A program made the position numbers and the translations under genes. DNA of 64,000 bases from Sphingomonadales bacterium (GTDB lineage Bacteria; Pseudomonadota; Alphaproteobacteria; Sphingomonadales; Sphingomonadaceae): NCBI GenBank assembly GCA_017302615.1, contig JAFLDB010000012.1, positions 19,130-83,129 on the forward strand, given 5' to 3'. Shown here in pieces: positions 16,027 to 27,857 of the stretch (position 1 is the stretch's first letter; each line of letters opens with the position of its first letter). The notes under the pieces are model-generated. The model was not told the origin of the DNA. It did not search any database and saw nothing but the letters and a program-made list of their open reading frames with translations.

Positions 16027-18080
16027 CCCCCCCGCAGCAGCTGCACGCCCCAGTCGCGTTCGAACAGGTAGAGCAGCAGCCGCGCCGCTTCGCCGCGTTC
16101 GCCGGTCAGGCCGCCGTCCCGCTCCACCAGCAGCCGGGCATCGTCATGCGCGATCGGCAGCAGCCGCTGGATCTGCTCCAGGCTGGCGACCCGGAACGGG
16201 GTGTCGCCCGATTGCCGTGTACCGAGCAGTTCGCCCCCGCCGCGCAGCTTGAGGTCCTCCTCGGCCAGCCGGAACCCGTCCTGGGTCTCGCGCATCAGGG
16301 CCAGCCGCTCGCGCGCGGTTTCCGATAGCGTCGTGCCGCGCAGCAACAGGCAGGTGCTCTTGCCCTCGCCCCGCCCGACCCGGCCGCGCAGCTGGTGCAA
16401 CTGGGCAAGGCCGAACCGCTCGGCCTGCTCGATCACCATCAGCGTCGCGTTGGGCACGTCGACGCCCACTTCGATCACCGTGGTTGCCACCAGCAGCCGC
16501 GCCGCGCCGCTGGCAAAGCGCTCCATCGCCGCGTCCTTCACTTCGGGCCGTAGCTGGCCGTGAACCAGCACCACGCTGTCCCCGAAGCGGGCCTTAAGCT
16601 CGGCATAGCGGGCCTCGGCCGCGGCGAGGTCCTCGCTTTCCTGTTCGCGCACCATCGGGCAGACCCAATAGGCCTGCTGTCCGCTTTCCAGATGCCGCCC
16701 GATCGCGCCAACCACGTCGCCGATCCGTTCCAGCGCGACCACGCGCGTATCGATCGGCTGGCGGCCGGGGGGCATTTCGTCCAGCCGGCTGACATCCATC
16801 TCGCCATACTGGGCGAGCGTCAGCGTGCGCGGGATCGGAGTCGCGGTCATTGCCAGACAATGCGGAGTGCGCCGCCCCTTTTGCGTGAGCATCAGCCGCT
16901 GGCCCACACCGAAGCGGTGCTGCTCGTCAATCACTACCAGCGCCAGGTTCTTGTACGCCACCGCGTCCTGAAAGATCGCGTGGGTGCCGACGACCAGCTG
17001 GATCGATCCGTCGAGCAGCCCCATCAGGATCGATTCGCGCGCGCGGCCCTTGTCACGGCCGGTCAGCAGCGCGATTGTCACGCCGGTTCCGGCCGCCATC
17101 CGGGTCAGGGTTTCGTGATGCTGGCGGGCCAGGATCTCGGTCGGGGCGAGCAGCGCGGCCTGCGCGCCCGCTTCCACCGCCAGCAGCATGGCCTGCAAGG
17201 CCACCACCGTCTTGCCCGATCCGACATCGCCCTGCAGCAGCCGCAGCATCGGCGCGGCTTGCGCCATGTCTTCCTCGATCTCGCGCACCGAGCGGGCCTG
17301 CGCGCCGGTCAGACCGAACGGCAGGGAAAGCTTGCCGCGCAATGACCCGTCGCCCACCAGCGGGGTCCCCACCCGCGCGCGGTTGGCGTTCTTGACCAGC
17401 AGCAGCGCCAGACTGTTGGCGAGCAGTTCGTCATAGGCCAGCCGGTCGCGCGCGGCGGCATGTTCGCCCTTGTGCGACAGCTCCAGCGCATCGCGCCAGC
17501 GCGGCCACTGCATCCGGTCGGCCAGCCCCGGCTCGATCCATTCGGGCAGCTCCGGCACGCGCTCCAATGCCTGATGGATCAGGGCGGACAGCCGCCCCTG
17601 GGTCAGCCCTTCGGACAGCGGATAGACCGGCTCCACCAGTTGCCCCAGCGCAGCGGCGCTTTCCTCGGCCACGTGATCGGGGTGAACGATCTGCAGCATC
17701 TGCCCGTACTGGTCGAGCCGGCCGGCGATCCAGCGCTTTTCGCCCAGCGGCAGGGCCTTTTTCGCCCAGCCGGTGTTGCGGCCGAAATAGGTGACCGAAC
17801 AGATGTTGCCCGCACTGTCCGCGGCCAGCACGCGGAACGGGCCGCGCCCCTGCGAACTGCGGTACTCGACCGGGGTCAGCGGTACGACCACGTTCTCTCC
17901 CACGCTGGCCGCGTCGAGATCGGCCACGGCGCGGCGCGTGACGAACCGGTCGGGCAGGTGATAGGCAAAGTCGCGGACCCGGCTCAGCGCCAGCCGTTCC
18001 AGCGGGCGCGCAAGGCCCGTGCCGACGCCTTTCAGGCTGTCGGCCGCAACGAACAGGGGATTTAGCCGTTCGGGGCGCAT
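16023..18080 (-). CDS. recG: ATP-dependent DNA helicase RecG
   Basis: RecG reverses stalled replication forks and branch-migrates Holliday junctions. The 685-residue protein has an N-terminal wedge/OB domain (residues about 40-190). The helicase core follows: Walker A GDVGSGKT near residue 288, VIDEQHRFGVGQR (the DEQH variant of the DExH box), AMTATPIPRT, and RVGRGEGKSTCLLL with the late TRG-type block. ATG 18080 (MRPERLNPLF) is chosen; an earlier in-frame start adds an unconserved tail. In many alphaproteobacteria recG, sdhE and mfd are adjacent, as here, with recG on the other strand. Confidence 0.95.
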   Translation of the reverse strand: MRPERLNPLFVAADSLKGVGTGLARPLERLALSRVRDFAYHLPDRFVTRRAVADLDAASVGENVVVPLTPVEYRSSQGRGPFRVLAADSAGNICSVTYFGRNTGWAKKALPLGEKRWIAGRLDQYGQMLQIVHPDHVAEESAAALGQLVEPVYPLSEGLTQGRLSALIHQALERVPELPEWIEPGLADRMQWPRWRDALELSHKGEHAAARDRLAYDELLANSLALLLVKNANRARVGTPLVGDGSLRGKLSLPFGLTGAQARSVREIEEDMAQAAPMLRLLQGDVGSGKTVVALQAMLLAVEAGAQAALLAPTEILARQHHETLTRMAAGTGVTIALLTGRDKGRARESILMGLLDGSIQLVVGTHAIFQDAVAYKNLALVVIDEQHRFGVGQRLMLTQKGRRTPHCLAMTATPIPRTLTLAQYGEMDVSRLDEMPPGRQPIDTRVVALERIGDVVGAIGRHLESGQQAYWVCPMVREQESEDLAAAEARYAELKARFGDSVVLVHGQLRPEVKDAAMERFASGAARLLVATTVIEVGVDVPNATLMVIEQAERFGLAQLHQLRGRVGRGEGKSTCLLLRGTTLSETARERLALMRETQDGFRLAEEDLKLRGGGELLGTRQSGDTPFRVASLEQIQRLLPIAHDDARLLVERDGGLTGERGEAARLLLYLFERDWGVQLLRGG

Positions 18081-18190
18081 GACCTCACCATAGGCCCGGG
18101 GGCGACCTTTTCGCCAGACTTTGATGCAGCGCATGGAACTGGAGCCGATCCGGTGCTGCCATGACCCGGTAACACAAGCGGGAGACGATC

Positions 18191-18598
18191 ATGCTGCTGC
18201 CCCACGGAACCATCATCGCGCTGGTCGATGGCCAGCATCTGGAACTCTATCGCAATACCGGGAACGAGGCCGAGCCGCATCTGGCCGCCCTGCCCGCGCC
18301 CAAACTGGACGAGCACAACCATGGCTCTGGCGGGCGTCACTATTCCAGCGCCGGCAACCCGGATGAGCACCGTCAGCAAGAAGATGGCCACGCCGCCGGA
18401 GTCGCCGCCTGGCTCAACGGCGAAGTGCTGGCCCATCGGATCGAATCGCTGGTGGTGATGGCCGATCCGCGCACCTTGGGCGAACTGCGCCGTCACTATC
18501 ACGTGATGACCGAGCGAGCGGTGCTGAAGGACTATGCCAAGAACCTGGTCGGCCGTCCGCCGGAGCGGATCATCGAGGCGCTGCGCGAACACAATTGA
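18191..18598 (+). CDS. Host attachment family protein
   Basis: The 135-residue protein matches the family annotated as required for attachment to host cells (PF10116-like). It has an N-terminal PHGTIIALVDGQHLELYRN strand region, a central polar loop rich in His and Gly (HNHGSGGRHYSSAGNPDEHR), and a C-terminal VVMADPRTLGELRRHYH...VLKDYAKNLVGRPP (shortened). The fold resembles eRF1-like/archaeal release-factor domains, but no biochemical role is established to my knowledge. No signal peptide is visible, so the family name should not be taken as proof of surface location. A GGAG site precedes ATG 18191. Confidence 0.8.
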   Translation: MLLPHGTIIALVDGQHLELYRNTGNEAEPHLAALPAPKLDEHNHGSGGRHYSSAGNPDEHRQQEDGHAAGVAAWLNGEVLAHRIESLVVMADPRTLGELRRHYHVMTERAVLKDYAKNLVGRPPERIIEALREHN

Positions 18599-18610
18599 GC
18601 GTTGCCTTTG

Positions 18611-18636
18611 CCTTCGCCGCCCCCTAGCGGCGAAGG
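18611..18636 (+). terminator. Perfect 10-bp hairpin abutting the sdhE start codon
   Basis: CCTTCGCCGC and GCGGCGAAGG pair perfectly around a CCCCTA loop, ending one base before the sdhE ATG. It may stop transcription of the preceding gene, but there is no T-tract. It also encloses the only purine-rich GAAGG sequence near the start codon. Confidence 0.55.
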
Positions 18637-18637
18637 C

Positions 18638-18904
18638 ATGGACCACGAAGACCGCCTGCGCCGCCTGAAGTATCGCGCCTGGCATCGCGGCACGCGCGAG
18701 GCCGATTACATGATCGGCTGCTTCTTTGACCGCTATGGTGCCGAATGGGGCGAAACCGAGATCGCCTGGTTCGAAAAGCTGCTGGACGAGGAAGACGTCG
18801 ACATCATGGGCTGGGCGCTTGGCACCCTGTCCGTGCCGGAGGAATATGCCGGGCCGCTGATGGACGCCTTTTGCAAGCTCGACTTCGTCGAAATCCCGCG
18901 CTGA
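18638..18904 (+). CDS. sdhE: FAD assembly factor SdhE
   Basis: SdhE (DUF339/YgfY) helps attach FAD covalently to the flavoprotein subunit of succinate dehydrogenase. The 88-residue product has the hallmark RRLKYRAWHRGTREADYMIG, with the RGxxExD core at about residues 17-23, and the downstream FEKLLDEEDVDIMGWALG helix. Its length is normal for the family. ATG 18638 is the natural start, but no conventional ribosome site with correct spacing is free: the purine-rich bases are locked in the hairpin that ends at 18636. It precedes mfd on the same strand. Confidence 0.9.
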   Translation: MDHEDRLRRLKYRAWHRGTREADYMIGCFFDRYGAEWGETEIAWFEKLLDEEDVDIMGWALGTLSVPEEYAGPLMDAFCKLDFVEIPR

Positions 18905-19020
18905 CCCATACCCCTTGGGGTTGTTCGACAATCCGCGATCCGGCCGCTAAGGCAGCGGTCCGAATCCCCACCCCGCTGGCCGCCGAAAAGGCCCGCGGGG
19001 CAATTGCTGTTGTGTGAACC

Positions 19021-22000
19021 ATGCCCGACCTGTCGAAAATCCTTGCCGCCAAGGCCCCGCTGACGCTCTCCTCGCTGCCGCGCGGGGCGCAGCCGCTGGT
19101 GCTGGCCGACCTGGCCCGGGCGGCAAAGACCCGCGCGGTGTTCATCGCGCCGGACGAAGCGGCGATGCAGGCCATTGCCGACAGTGCCGCCTTTTTCGCC
19201 CCGGAGTTGGACGTCATCGCCTTTCCCGCGTGGGACTGCCTGCCCTATGACCGGGCCAGCCCGGCCCTGTCGGTATCCGCGCGGCGGCTTGCCGCGCTGC
19301 ACCGCCTGCAGGGCAAGTCAGGCAGCCCGCAGCTGCTGGTCACCACCATCAACGCGGTACTGCAGCGCATCGCCACCCCGTTCCGGATCCGCGAGAACGT
19401 GCGGCTGCTCAAACCCGGGATGGAGATCGGCCGGGAAAGCCTGATCGGCCTGCTGCAGCGGCAGGGTTACAGCCGTACCGATACGGTGGCCGATGCCGGC
19501 GAATATGCGGTGCGCGGGTCGATCTTCGATATCTTTCCCTCGGGCCTGGGTTCCGGCCTGCGGCTCGATTTCTTCGGCGACGAGCTGGAAACTCTGCGGC
19601 TGTTCGATCCCAACACCCAGCGCTCCAGCGGCGTGGCAGAGAGCCACCTGCTGCTGCCCGCCAGCGAGGCGCTGCTCGACGAGGACAGCGTCAAACGCTT
19701 CCGCAGCCGTTACCGCGAACTGTTCGGCGCCAATGCTACCGGCGATCCGCTTTATCAGGCGGTCAGCGACGGACGGCGGCTGGCCGGGATGGAGCACTGG
19801 CTGCCACTGTTCGAGGAACGGATGGCCACGCTGTTCGATCACCTCGGCGCGGACGATACCATCGTGATCGACAGCGGCGCGATCGGCGCTGCCGATGAGC
19901 GGCTGGGCGACATTGCCGATTACTTCGCGGCCCGCTCCGACACGTCGGGCAAGGCGGCAGGTTCCTATCGTCCGCTGCCGCCCGAAGCGCTGTATTTGAC
20001 CAAGGAAGAACTGGCCGAGAAGCTGCGCAGCCACCCGGTCCACAAGGCGGAAATCTTCGCCCAGCCGGACGGGGCCGGAACGCTCGATTTCGGCTTTGCC
20101 GGCAGCCGCGATTTCGCGCCGGAACGCGCGCGCGGCGACAACGTCTATGAAGCCGCCGCGCAATATCTGACTGGGCAGGCCAAGCGCGGCAAGAAGGCGC
20201 TGATCGCGGCCTATTCCGAAGGCAGCCGCGCCCGCATCGCCGCGATCCTGGGTGAAGCCGCCCGCCCCGCCCCGGTCATGGCCGATAGCTGGCAGGAAGC
20301 ACTGGGTCTGGCGGCCCGGGGCGCGCCGGTCGCGCTGGTCCTGCCGCTCGAAACCGGCTTTGCCAATGCCGAGCTGGAACTGGTCACCGAACAGGACATC
20401 CTGGGTGACCGGCTGGTCCGCCGCAAGAAGCGCCGCAAGGGCGCCGATGCCTTCCTGGCCGAACTGGCGGCGCTGACCCCGGGCGATCTGGTGGTGCACA
20501 TGGAGCACGGGATCGGCCGCTACATCGGGCTGCAATCGATCCCGGTCGGGCAAAGCCCGCACGATTGCGTCGCGCTGGAATACCACGGCGGCGACAAGCT
20601 GTATGTCCCGGTCGAGAACATCGACGTCCTCTCGCGCTATGGCAGCGATGCGGAATTCGTCGCGCTCGACCGGCTGGGCGGCGAAGGCTGGCAGAAGCGC
20701 AAGGCCCGTCTGAAAGAGCGGATCCGCCAGATTGCGCACGAACTGCTCAAGACCGCGGCGCTCCGCGCCCTGCGCACCGCGCCGGTGCTGGCCCCGGACC
20801 AGGGTGCTTACGATCAGTTCTGCGAGCGGTTCCCGTGGCAGGAAACCGAAGACCAGGAAGCCGCGATCGAGGATGTGCTGGGCGATCTGGGCGAAGGCAA
20901 GCCGATGGACCGGCTGGTCTGCGGCGATGTCGGCTTCGGCAAGACCGAAGTTGCGCTGCGCGCGGCCTTCGTTGCCGCCATGGCCGGGCAGCAGGTGGCC
21001 GTCATCGCGCCGACCACGCTGCTCGCCCGCCAGCACTTCACCGGCTTTACCGAGCGGTTTGCGGGCTTCCCGCTGAAAGTCGGGCGGCTGTCGCGGCTGG
21101 TCGGGGACAAGGAGGCGAAGGCCACCAAGGCGGGCCTTGCCGACGGCACGGTCGACATCGTCGTCGGCACCCATGCGCTGCTGGCCAAGACATTGCAGTT
21201 CAAGCGGCTGGGGCTGGTGATCGTTGACGAGGAGCAGCGCTTTGGCGTCAACCACAAGGAAGCGCTGAAGCAGCTGCGCAACAACGTCCACGTCCTGACG
21301 CTGACCGCCACACCGATCCCGCGCACCCTGCAGATGGCGATGAGCGGCCTTCGCGAACTGTCCACCATCCAGACCCCGCCGGTCGACCGGCTGGCGGTGC
21401 GGACCTATGTGATGGAATGGGACGACATGGTGATGCGCGAGGCGCTGCTGCGCGAGCATCACCGCGGCGGCCAGAGCTTCATCGTCGTCCCCCGGATTGC
21501 CGACATGGACGCGCTGGAACAGTGGCTGCGCGAGACTGTGCCCGAGGTCCGTTTCGTTACCGCTCACGGCCAGATGGCGGCGGGCGAAGTGGAAGAGCGA
21601 ATGAGCGCCTTCTACGAGAAGAAATACGAAGTGCTGCTATCGACCACCATCGTCGAAAGCGGACTGGATATTCCGAGCGCCAACACCATCATCATCCACC
21701 GCGCCGACCGGTTCGGGCTGGCCCAGCTCTATCAGCTGCGCGGACGGGTCGGTCGTTCGAAACTGCGGGCCTATGCCTATCTGACCACACCGGCCGATAC
21801 CCAGCTTTCGGAAGTGGCGGAAAAGCGCCTGAAGGTGCTGGGCGATCTCGACTCGCTGGGGGCCGGTTTCCAGCTCGCCAGCCACGATCTCGACATTCGC
21901 GGCGCAGGGAACCTCTTGGGCGACGAACAGAGCGGCCACATCCGCGAGGTCGGGTTCGAGCTTTACCAGTCGATGCTGGAAGACGCGATCCTGGCGGCCA

Positions 22001-22494
22001 AGGCCGGGGATCTGGGCGTGGTCAAGGAACGCCATGCGCTCAGCCCGCAGATCACCGTCGATGCGCCGATCATGATCCCGGACGATTACGTCCCCGATCT
22101 GGCCGTGCGCATGGCGCTCTATCGCCGCCTCAACGATGCCGAGGATACCGCCGAGATCGAATCGCTGTCCGCCGAAATGATCGACCGCTTCGGCCCGCTG
22201 CCGCAGCCGACCGCCAACCTGATCCGCCTGATCCAGATCAAGCGCCAGGCGATCGAGGCCAATATCGCAAAGATCGACGTCGGGCCGAAAGGCACGCTGG
22301 TCTCGTTCCACAATGACGAGTTCCCCGATCCGGCGGGCCTGTTCGCCTACGCCCAGCGGCTGGAAGGGACGATCAAGCTGCGCCCCGACAGCAAGATCGT
22401 GGTGGTCCGCGCCTGGGGCAGCGCCGAAGCCCGGCTCAACGGCCTGTTCCAGCTGACCAAGGGGCTAAGCGCGATTGCGCGCAAGGCGCGGTAG
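19021..22494 (+). CDS. mfd: Transcription-repair coupling factor Mfd
   Basis: Mfd displaces RNA polymerase stalled at DNA lesions and recruits UvrA. The 1157-residue protein shows the full architecture. A UvrB-like damage-recognition module comes first (about residues 1-350). The RNA-polymerase-interacting domain follows, with GDLVVHMEHGIGRYIGLQ near residue 487. The RecG-like translocase has Walker A GDVGFGKTEVA near residue 637 and the DEEQ box in IVDEEQRFGVNHKEAL near 735, then TATPIPRTLQMA and QLRGRVGRSKLRAYAYL. The TRCF C-terminal domain ends the protein. It lies 116 bases after sdhE. No truncation or frameshift is seen. Confidence 0.97.
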   Translation: MPDLSKILAAKAPLTLSSLPRGAQPLVLADLARAAKTRAVFIAPDEAAMQAIADSAAFFAPELDVIAFPAWDCLPYDRASPALSVSARRLAALHRLQGKSGSPQLLVTTINAVLQRIATPFRIRENVRLLKPGMEIGRESLIGLLQRQGYSRTDTVADAGEYAVRGSIFDIFPSGLGSGLRLDFFGDELETLRLFDPNTQRSSGVAESHLLLPASEALLDEDSVKRFRSRYRELFGANATGDPLYQAVSDGRRLAGMEHWLPLFEERMATLFDHLGADDTIVIDSGAIGAADERLGDIADYFAARSDTSGKAAGSYRPLPPEALYLTKEELAEKLRSHPVHKAEIFAQPDGAGTLDFGFAGSRDFAPERARGDNVYEAAAQYLTGQAKRGKKALIAAYSEGSRARIAAILGEAARPAPVMADSWQEALGLAARGAPVALVLPLETGFANAELELVTEQDILGDRLVRRKKRRKGADAFLAELAALTPGDLVVHMEHGIGRYIGLQSIPVGQSPHDCVALEYHGGDKLYVPVENIDVLSRYGSDAEFVALDRLGGEGWQKRKARLKERIRQIAHELLKTAALRALRTAPVLAPDQGAYDQFCERFPWQETEDQEAAIEDVLGDLGEGKPMDRLVCGDVGFGKTEVALRAAFVAAMAGQQVAVIAPTTLLARQHFTGFTERFAGFPLKVGRLSRLVGDKEAKATKAGLADGTVDIVVGTHALLAKTLQFKRLGLVIVDEEQRFGVNHKEALKQLRNNVHVLTLTATPIPRTLQMAMSGLRELSTIQTPPVDRLAVRTYVMEWDDMVMREALLREHHRGGQSFIVVPRIADMDALEQWLRETVPEVRFVTAHGQMAAGEVEERMSAFYEKKYEVLLSTTIVESGLDIPSANTIIIHRADRFGLAQLYQLRGRVGRSKLRAYAYLTTPADTQLSEVAEKRLKVLGDLDSLGAGFQLASHDLDIRGAGNLLGDEQSGHIREVGFELYQSMLEDAILAAKAGDLGVVKERHALSPQITVDAPIMIPDDYVPDLAVRMALYRRLNDAEDTAEIESLSAEMIDRFGPLPQPTANLIRLIQIKRQAIEANIAKIDVGPKGTLVSFHNDEFPDPAGLFAYAQRLEGTIKLRPDSKIVVVRAWGSAEARLNGLFQLTKGLSAIARKAR

Positions 22495-22504
22495 GGAAGT
22501 GGCC

Positions 22505-22586
22505 TGACAGGCTAACCTGTCATCGCCGCGCAGGCGGGAATCCACGGTCTGCCCTTGCGCCATGGATCCCCGCCTGCGCGGGGATG
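22505..22586. repeat. Palindromic intergenic repeats (CCCGCGCAGGCGGG type)
   Basis: Two structures sit side by side. GACAGG-CTAA-CCTGTC is at 22505-22520. It is followed by an imperfect inverted repeat with arms at 22520-22546 and 22560-22586 that share about 24 of 27 positions, centred on CCGCGCAGGCGGG. The pair fills the gap between the convergent mfd and GGDEF/EAL genes and probably ends both transcripts. The same element recurs at 37743-37819. Confidence 0.7.
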
Positions 22587-22623
22587 ACCAGGTCTGCTCT
22601 AAAACGAAGTCGCGGCGAGGTCC

Positions 22624-23913
22624 CTAACCGCCCGCCAGCGCCCGGAATGCCTCCGCCCCCAGCGGTTTCGCCCGCAGGAAGCCTTGATAGACCGCGCAGC
22701 CCTCGGCGCTGACGAGGGCGCGCTGGGCTTCGCTCTCCACACCCTCGGCGATCACCTTGAGGTCCAGCGCCCCGGCCATGGCCACAATCGCCCGCAGCAC
22801 GGCCAGATCGCGCGGATCGTCGGTCCCTTCGATCATCGAGCGGTCGAGCTTGAGGTAATGCAGCGGCAGCAGTTTCAGGTAGCGGAAATTGCAGAAACCC
22901 GCGCCGAAATCGTCAAGCGCGATCCGCGTGCCCTGGGCCGCGAGCCGTTCCAGCGCGAGCGCGGCCTGGGCAACATCGGCCAGCAGGACCTGCTCGGTCA
23001 CTTCCAGGGTCAGCCGCTCGGAGGGAAACCGGCTGGCAGCCAGCAGCCGGGCGAAATCCTCAGCAAAATCGCCGCGGGCCAGATCGTTGGGCGTAACGTT
23101 GAGCGACAGCCGCAGATGCTCCGGCCAGCCCTGCGCGCCCGCCAGCGCGGCCTGGGCGATGTGGCGCGAAAGCTGGGCGACGTGATCGGCCCGCTCGGCA
23201 ATGGCGAACAGCGCCCCGGCCCCGATCCGGCCCAGCCGCGGGTGATTCCACCGGGCCAGCGCTTCTGCCCCGGTCAGGCGATCATCGGTGCAGGACCATT
23301 GCGGCTGATAGACCACTTCAATCTCGCCCCGGTCGAGCGCGTGGAGCAGGTCTGCTTCCAGCTGGGCCGCACTGCGCCCGGCGCGGATCGCCTCGCCATC
23401 GGCCCAGGCCAGCCGCCGGGCCGGAGCGGCCATGGCGCTGGCGAGGGTCTGGCCGAGCCGGTCGAGCAGCGAATCCGCCTCCTCTCCGCCCAGCGAGCGC
23501 AGCAGCGCCCCGCGCGGTGACAGGCGCAATGTCGCCCCGCCGACCGCGATCGGCCGGGCCAGGGCATCGAGGATCTGCGCAGCCAGCATCTGCCAGCGCT
23601 CGCGGCTGCAGGCTTCGGTCGAAAGCAGCAGGAACTGCCCGCCCCCGCCGCGCGCCGCGATCCAGGCCCCGTCCAGTTCGCCGTGGGCAAAGTGTCGCAG
23701 CCGCGCCGCAACCTCGGCCAGGGCGGCATCCCCCGCAGCCGAGCCATAGGCCAGATTGACCGCGTCGAACCGCCGCAGGCCGATCAGCAGGGCATGGACC
23801 GGCTTGCCGCCATCCAGCCAGTCACCCAGCCGCGCGCGCGCCGCATCGCGGCCGGGCAGGCCGGTCAGCGCATCGTGGCGCATGGCCAGGGCATCGGGAA
23901 ACGCGGCATCCAT
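22624..23913 (-). CDS. GGDEF-EAL protein: degenerate cyclase domain, intact phosphodiesterase domain
   Basis: The 429-residue protein has a diguanylate-cyclase-like N-terminal domain (about 15-175) in which the GG[DE]EF signature is GGGQF at 90-94, so cyclase activity is not expected. The EAL domain (about 185-425) keeps EAL at 217-219, and also LNVTPND, LEVTEQ, IALDDFGAG, LKLDRSM, AEGVES and YQGFLRAKPL. This fits an active c-di-GMP phosphodiesterase that lowers c-di-GMP and favours motility. No signal peptide, sensor or transmembrane segment is present, so it looks cytosolic and is controlled by an unseen input. It is divergent from nadK. Confidence 0.9.
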   Translation of the reverse strand: MDAAFPDALAMRHDALTGLPGRDAARARLGDWLDGGKPVHALLIGLRRFDAVNLAYGSAAGDAALAEVAARLRHFAHGELDGAWIAARGGGGQFLLLSTEACSRERWQMLAAQILDALARPIAVGGATLRLSPRGALLRSLGGEEADSLLDRLGQTLASAMAAPARRLAWADGEAIRAGRSAAQLEADLLHALDRGEIEVVYQPQWSCTDDRLTGAEALARWNHPRLGRIGAGALFAIAERADHVAQLSRHIAQAALAGAQGWPEHLRLSLNVTPNDLARGDFAEDFARLLAASRFPSERLTLEVTEQVLLADVAQAALALERLAAQGTRIALDDFGAGFCNFRYLKLLPLHYLKLDRSMIEGTDDPRDLAVLRAIVAMAGALDLKVIAEGVESEAQRALVSAEGCAVYQGFLRAKPLGAEAFRALAGG

Positions 23914-23975
23914 TGCCCGGCCCTTATCACAAGGCCCCTACCAAAGTGTTCCAATTACCCATATGCACCCGGCAC

Positions 23976-24755
23976 ATGAGCAACAGCCCCGCCCTCGCCC
24001 TGCTGGCATCGGACACGCCCCGCGCACAGGAAGCGGCCGAGGAACTGCGCCGCGACCATGCCTTTGTCCCGCTGACCGAAGCCGATGTGGCGGTGGTGCT
24101 GGGCGGCGACGGGCAGATGCTTCACGCGCTGCATGAAATGCTGGATGCCGGGCATGTCATCCCGGCCTACGGGATCAATTACGGCACCGTCGGCTTCATG
24201 ATGAACAAGCCCAAGTCCAGCCGCCCGCTGCCCGAACGGATCGCCCGCGCGAAGCAGCTGGGCATCACGCCGCTGGAAATGACCGCCACGCTGGGCAGCG
24301 GCAAGCAGGTGTCGGGCTTGGCCATCAACGAAGTCTCGCTGCTGCGCGAAACCCGCCAGACCGCGCGGCTGGAAGTATCGGTCAACGGCAAGGTCCGGAT
24401 GGCCGAACTGTTCTGCGACGGTGTGCTGGTGGCGACCCCGGCGGGCTCCACTGCCTATAACCTCTCAGCCAACGGGCCGATCCTGCCGCTGACGTCCAGC
24501 CTGGTGGCGCTGACCCCGATCAGTCCGTTCCGCCCCCGCCGCTGGCGCGGAGCGCTGCTGCCCGATCACTACGAGATGTCGTTCCGCGTGCTCGATCCGG
24601 ACAAGCGCCCGGTCGCGGTGGTGGCCGACCAGAAGGAACTGCGCGATATCCTCGAAGTGGCGGTCCGCGTCGCGCGCGAACGGCAACTGACGCTGCTGTT
24701 CGATCCGGGCAAGACGCTGGAGGAGCGGATCTTCGCCGAGCAGTTCCAGGTCTGA
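23976..24755 (+). CDS. nadK: NAD kinase
   Basis: NAD kinase phosphorylates NAD to NADP with ATP. The 259-residue product has GGDG at residues 43-46 (VVLGGDGQMLHAL), the second motif INYGTVGFMMN, and the substrate-binding TPAGSTAYNLSANGPILP. It is a short alphaproteobacterial form, without the N-terminal extension of longer homologues. ATG 23976 (MSNSPALALLAS) is chosen because the upstream frame adds unconserved residues; no strong ribosome site is visible. It diverges from the GGDEF/EAL gene with 62 bases between starts, and tRNA-Asn follows it. Confidence 0.94.
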   Translation: MSNSPALALLASDTPRAQEAAEELRRDHAFVPLTEADVAVVLGGDGQMLHALHEMLDAGHVIPAYGINYGTVGFMMNKPKSSRPLPERIARAKQLGITPLEMTATLGSGKQVSGLAINEVSLLRETRQTARLEVSVNGKVRMAELFCDGVLVATPAGSTAYNLSANGPILPLTSSLVALTPISPFRPRRWRGALLPDHYEMSFRVLDPDKRPVAVVADQKELRDILEVAVRVARERQLTLLFDPGKTLEERIFAEQFQV

Positions 24756-24774
24756 TTTTTTGCCCCGCACCCGC

Positions 24775-24802
24775 TTGCCAAACCGATTTGCCCTGCTATA
24801 GG
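24775..24802 (+). promoter_or_regulatory. Promoter of tRNA-Asn, TTGCCA/TATAGG type
   Basis: TTGCCA (24775-24780), 16-base spacer, TATAGG (24797-24802). It shares the CCGCTTGCCA and CTATAGGC blocks with the promoters of the two proline tRNAs. Confidence 0.65.
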
Positions 24803-24826
24803 CGCTCACCTGCCCGCAAGGGTCGC

Positions 24827-24901
24827 TCCCCGATAGCTCAGCGGTAGAGTAGGTGACTGTTAATCACTTGGCCGTAGGTTCGAATCCTACTCGGGGAGCC
24901 A
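24827..24901 (+). tRNA. tRNA-Asn (GTT)
   Basis: A 75-base cloverleaf. Acceptor stem TCCCCGA pairs with TCGGGGA, the anticodon loop CTGTTAA gives GTT, the T-arm contains GGTTCGAATCC, and CCA is encoded at 24899-24901. Confidence 0.97.
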
Positions 24902-24907
24902 TTTTTC

Positions 24908-24936
24908 AAAAGCCCTGCCGCAAGGCGGGGCTTTTT
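24908..24936 (+). terminator. Rho-independent terminator after tRNA-Asn
   Basis: A 12-bp stem AAAAGCCCTGCC/GGCGGGGCTTTT (one T-G pair) closes a GCAA tetraloop and runs straight into a T-tract at 24932-24936. It starts 7 bases after the tRNA 3' end. Confidence 0.85.
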
Positions 24937-24958
24937 GCTGTTCTGGCCCCGCGAAACT

Positions 24959-24990
24959 GAAAGAGCCCCCTTCCCGGCGGGGAAGGAGGC
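24959..24990 (-). terminator. Putative terminator of secA
   Basis: Arms GCCCCCTTCCC (24965-24975) and GGGAAGGAGGC (24980-24990) pair with one mismatch. On the minus strand they are followed by TCTTTC, 31 bases beyond the secA stop codon. Confidence 0.6.
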
Positions 24991-25021
24991 CCTTCGCAGC
25001 TTGCCTGAAGGCGATCGGCGA

Positions 25022-27763
<2,742 letters not shown>

Positions 27764-27857
27764 AGCAAATTCCTGAATTGTTTGAAGGGTATGGCAAGAC
27801 TGGGCACAGACGCGGCGCGCCTGCGCGGGGCCGCTCGGGGCGGTCCTTCAGCCGGGG

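Noticed and set aside
19318..21567. Minus-strand open frame of 749 codons within mfd
   Set aside because: Antisense to the well-supported Mfd; no motif is found.
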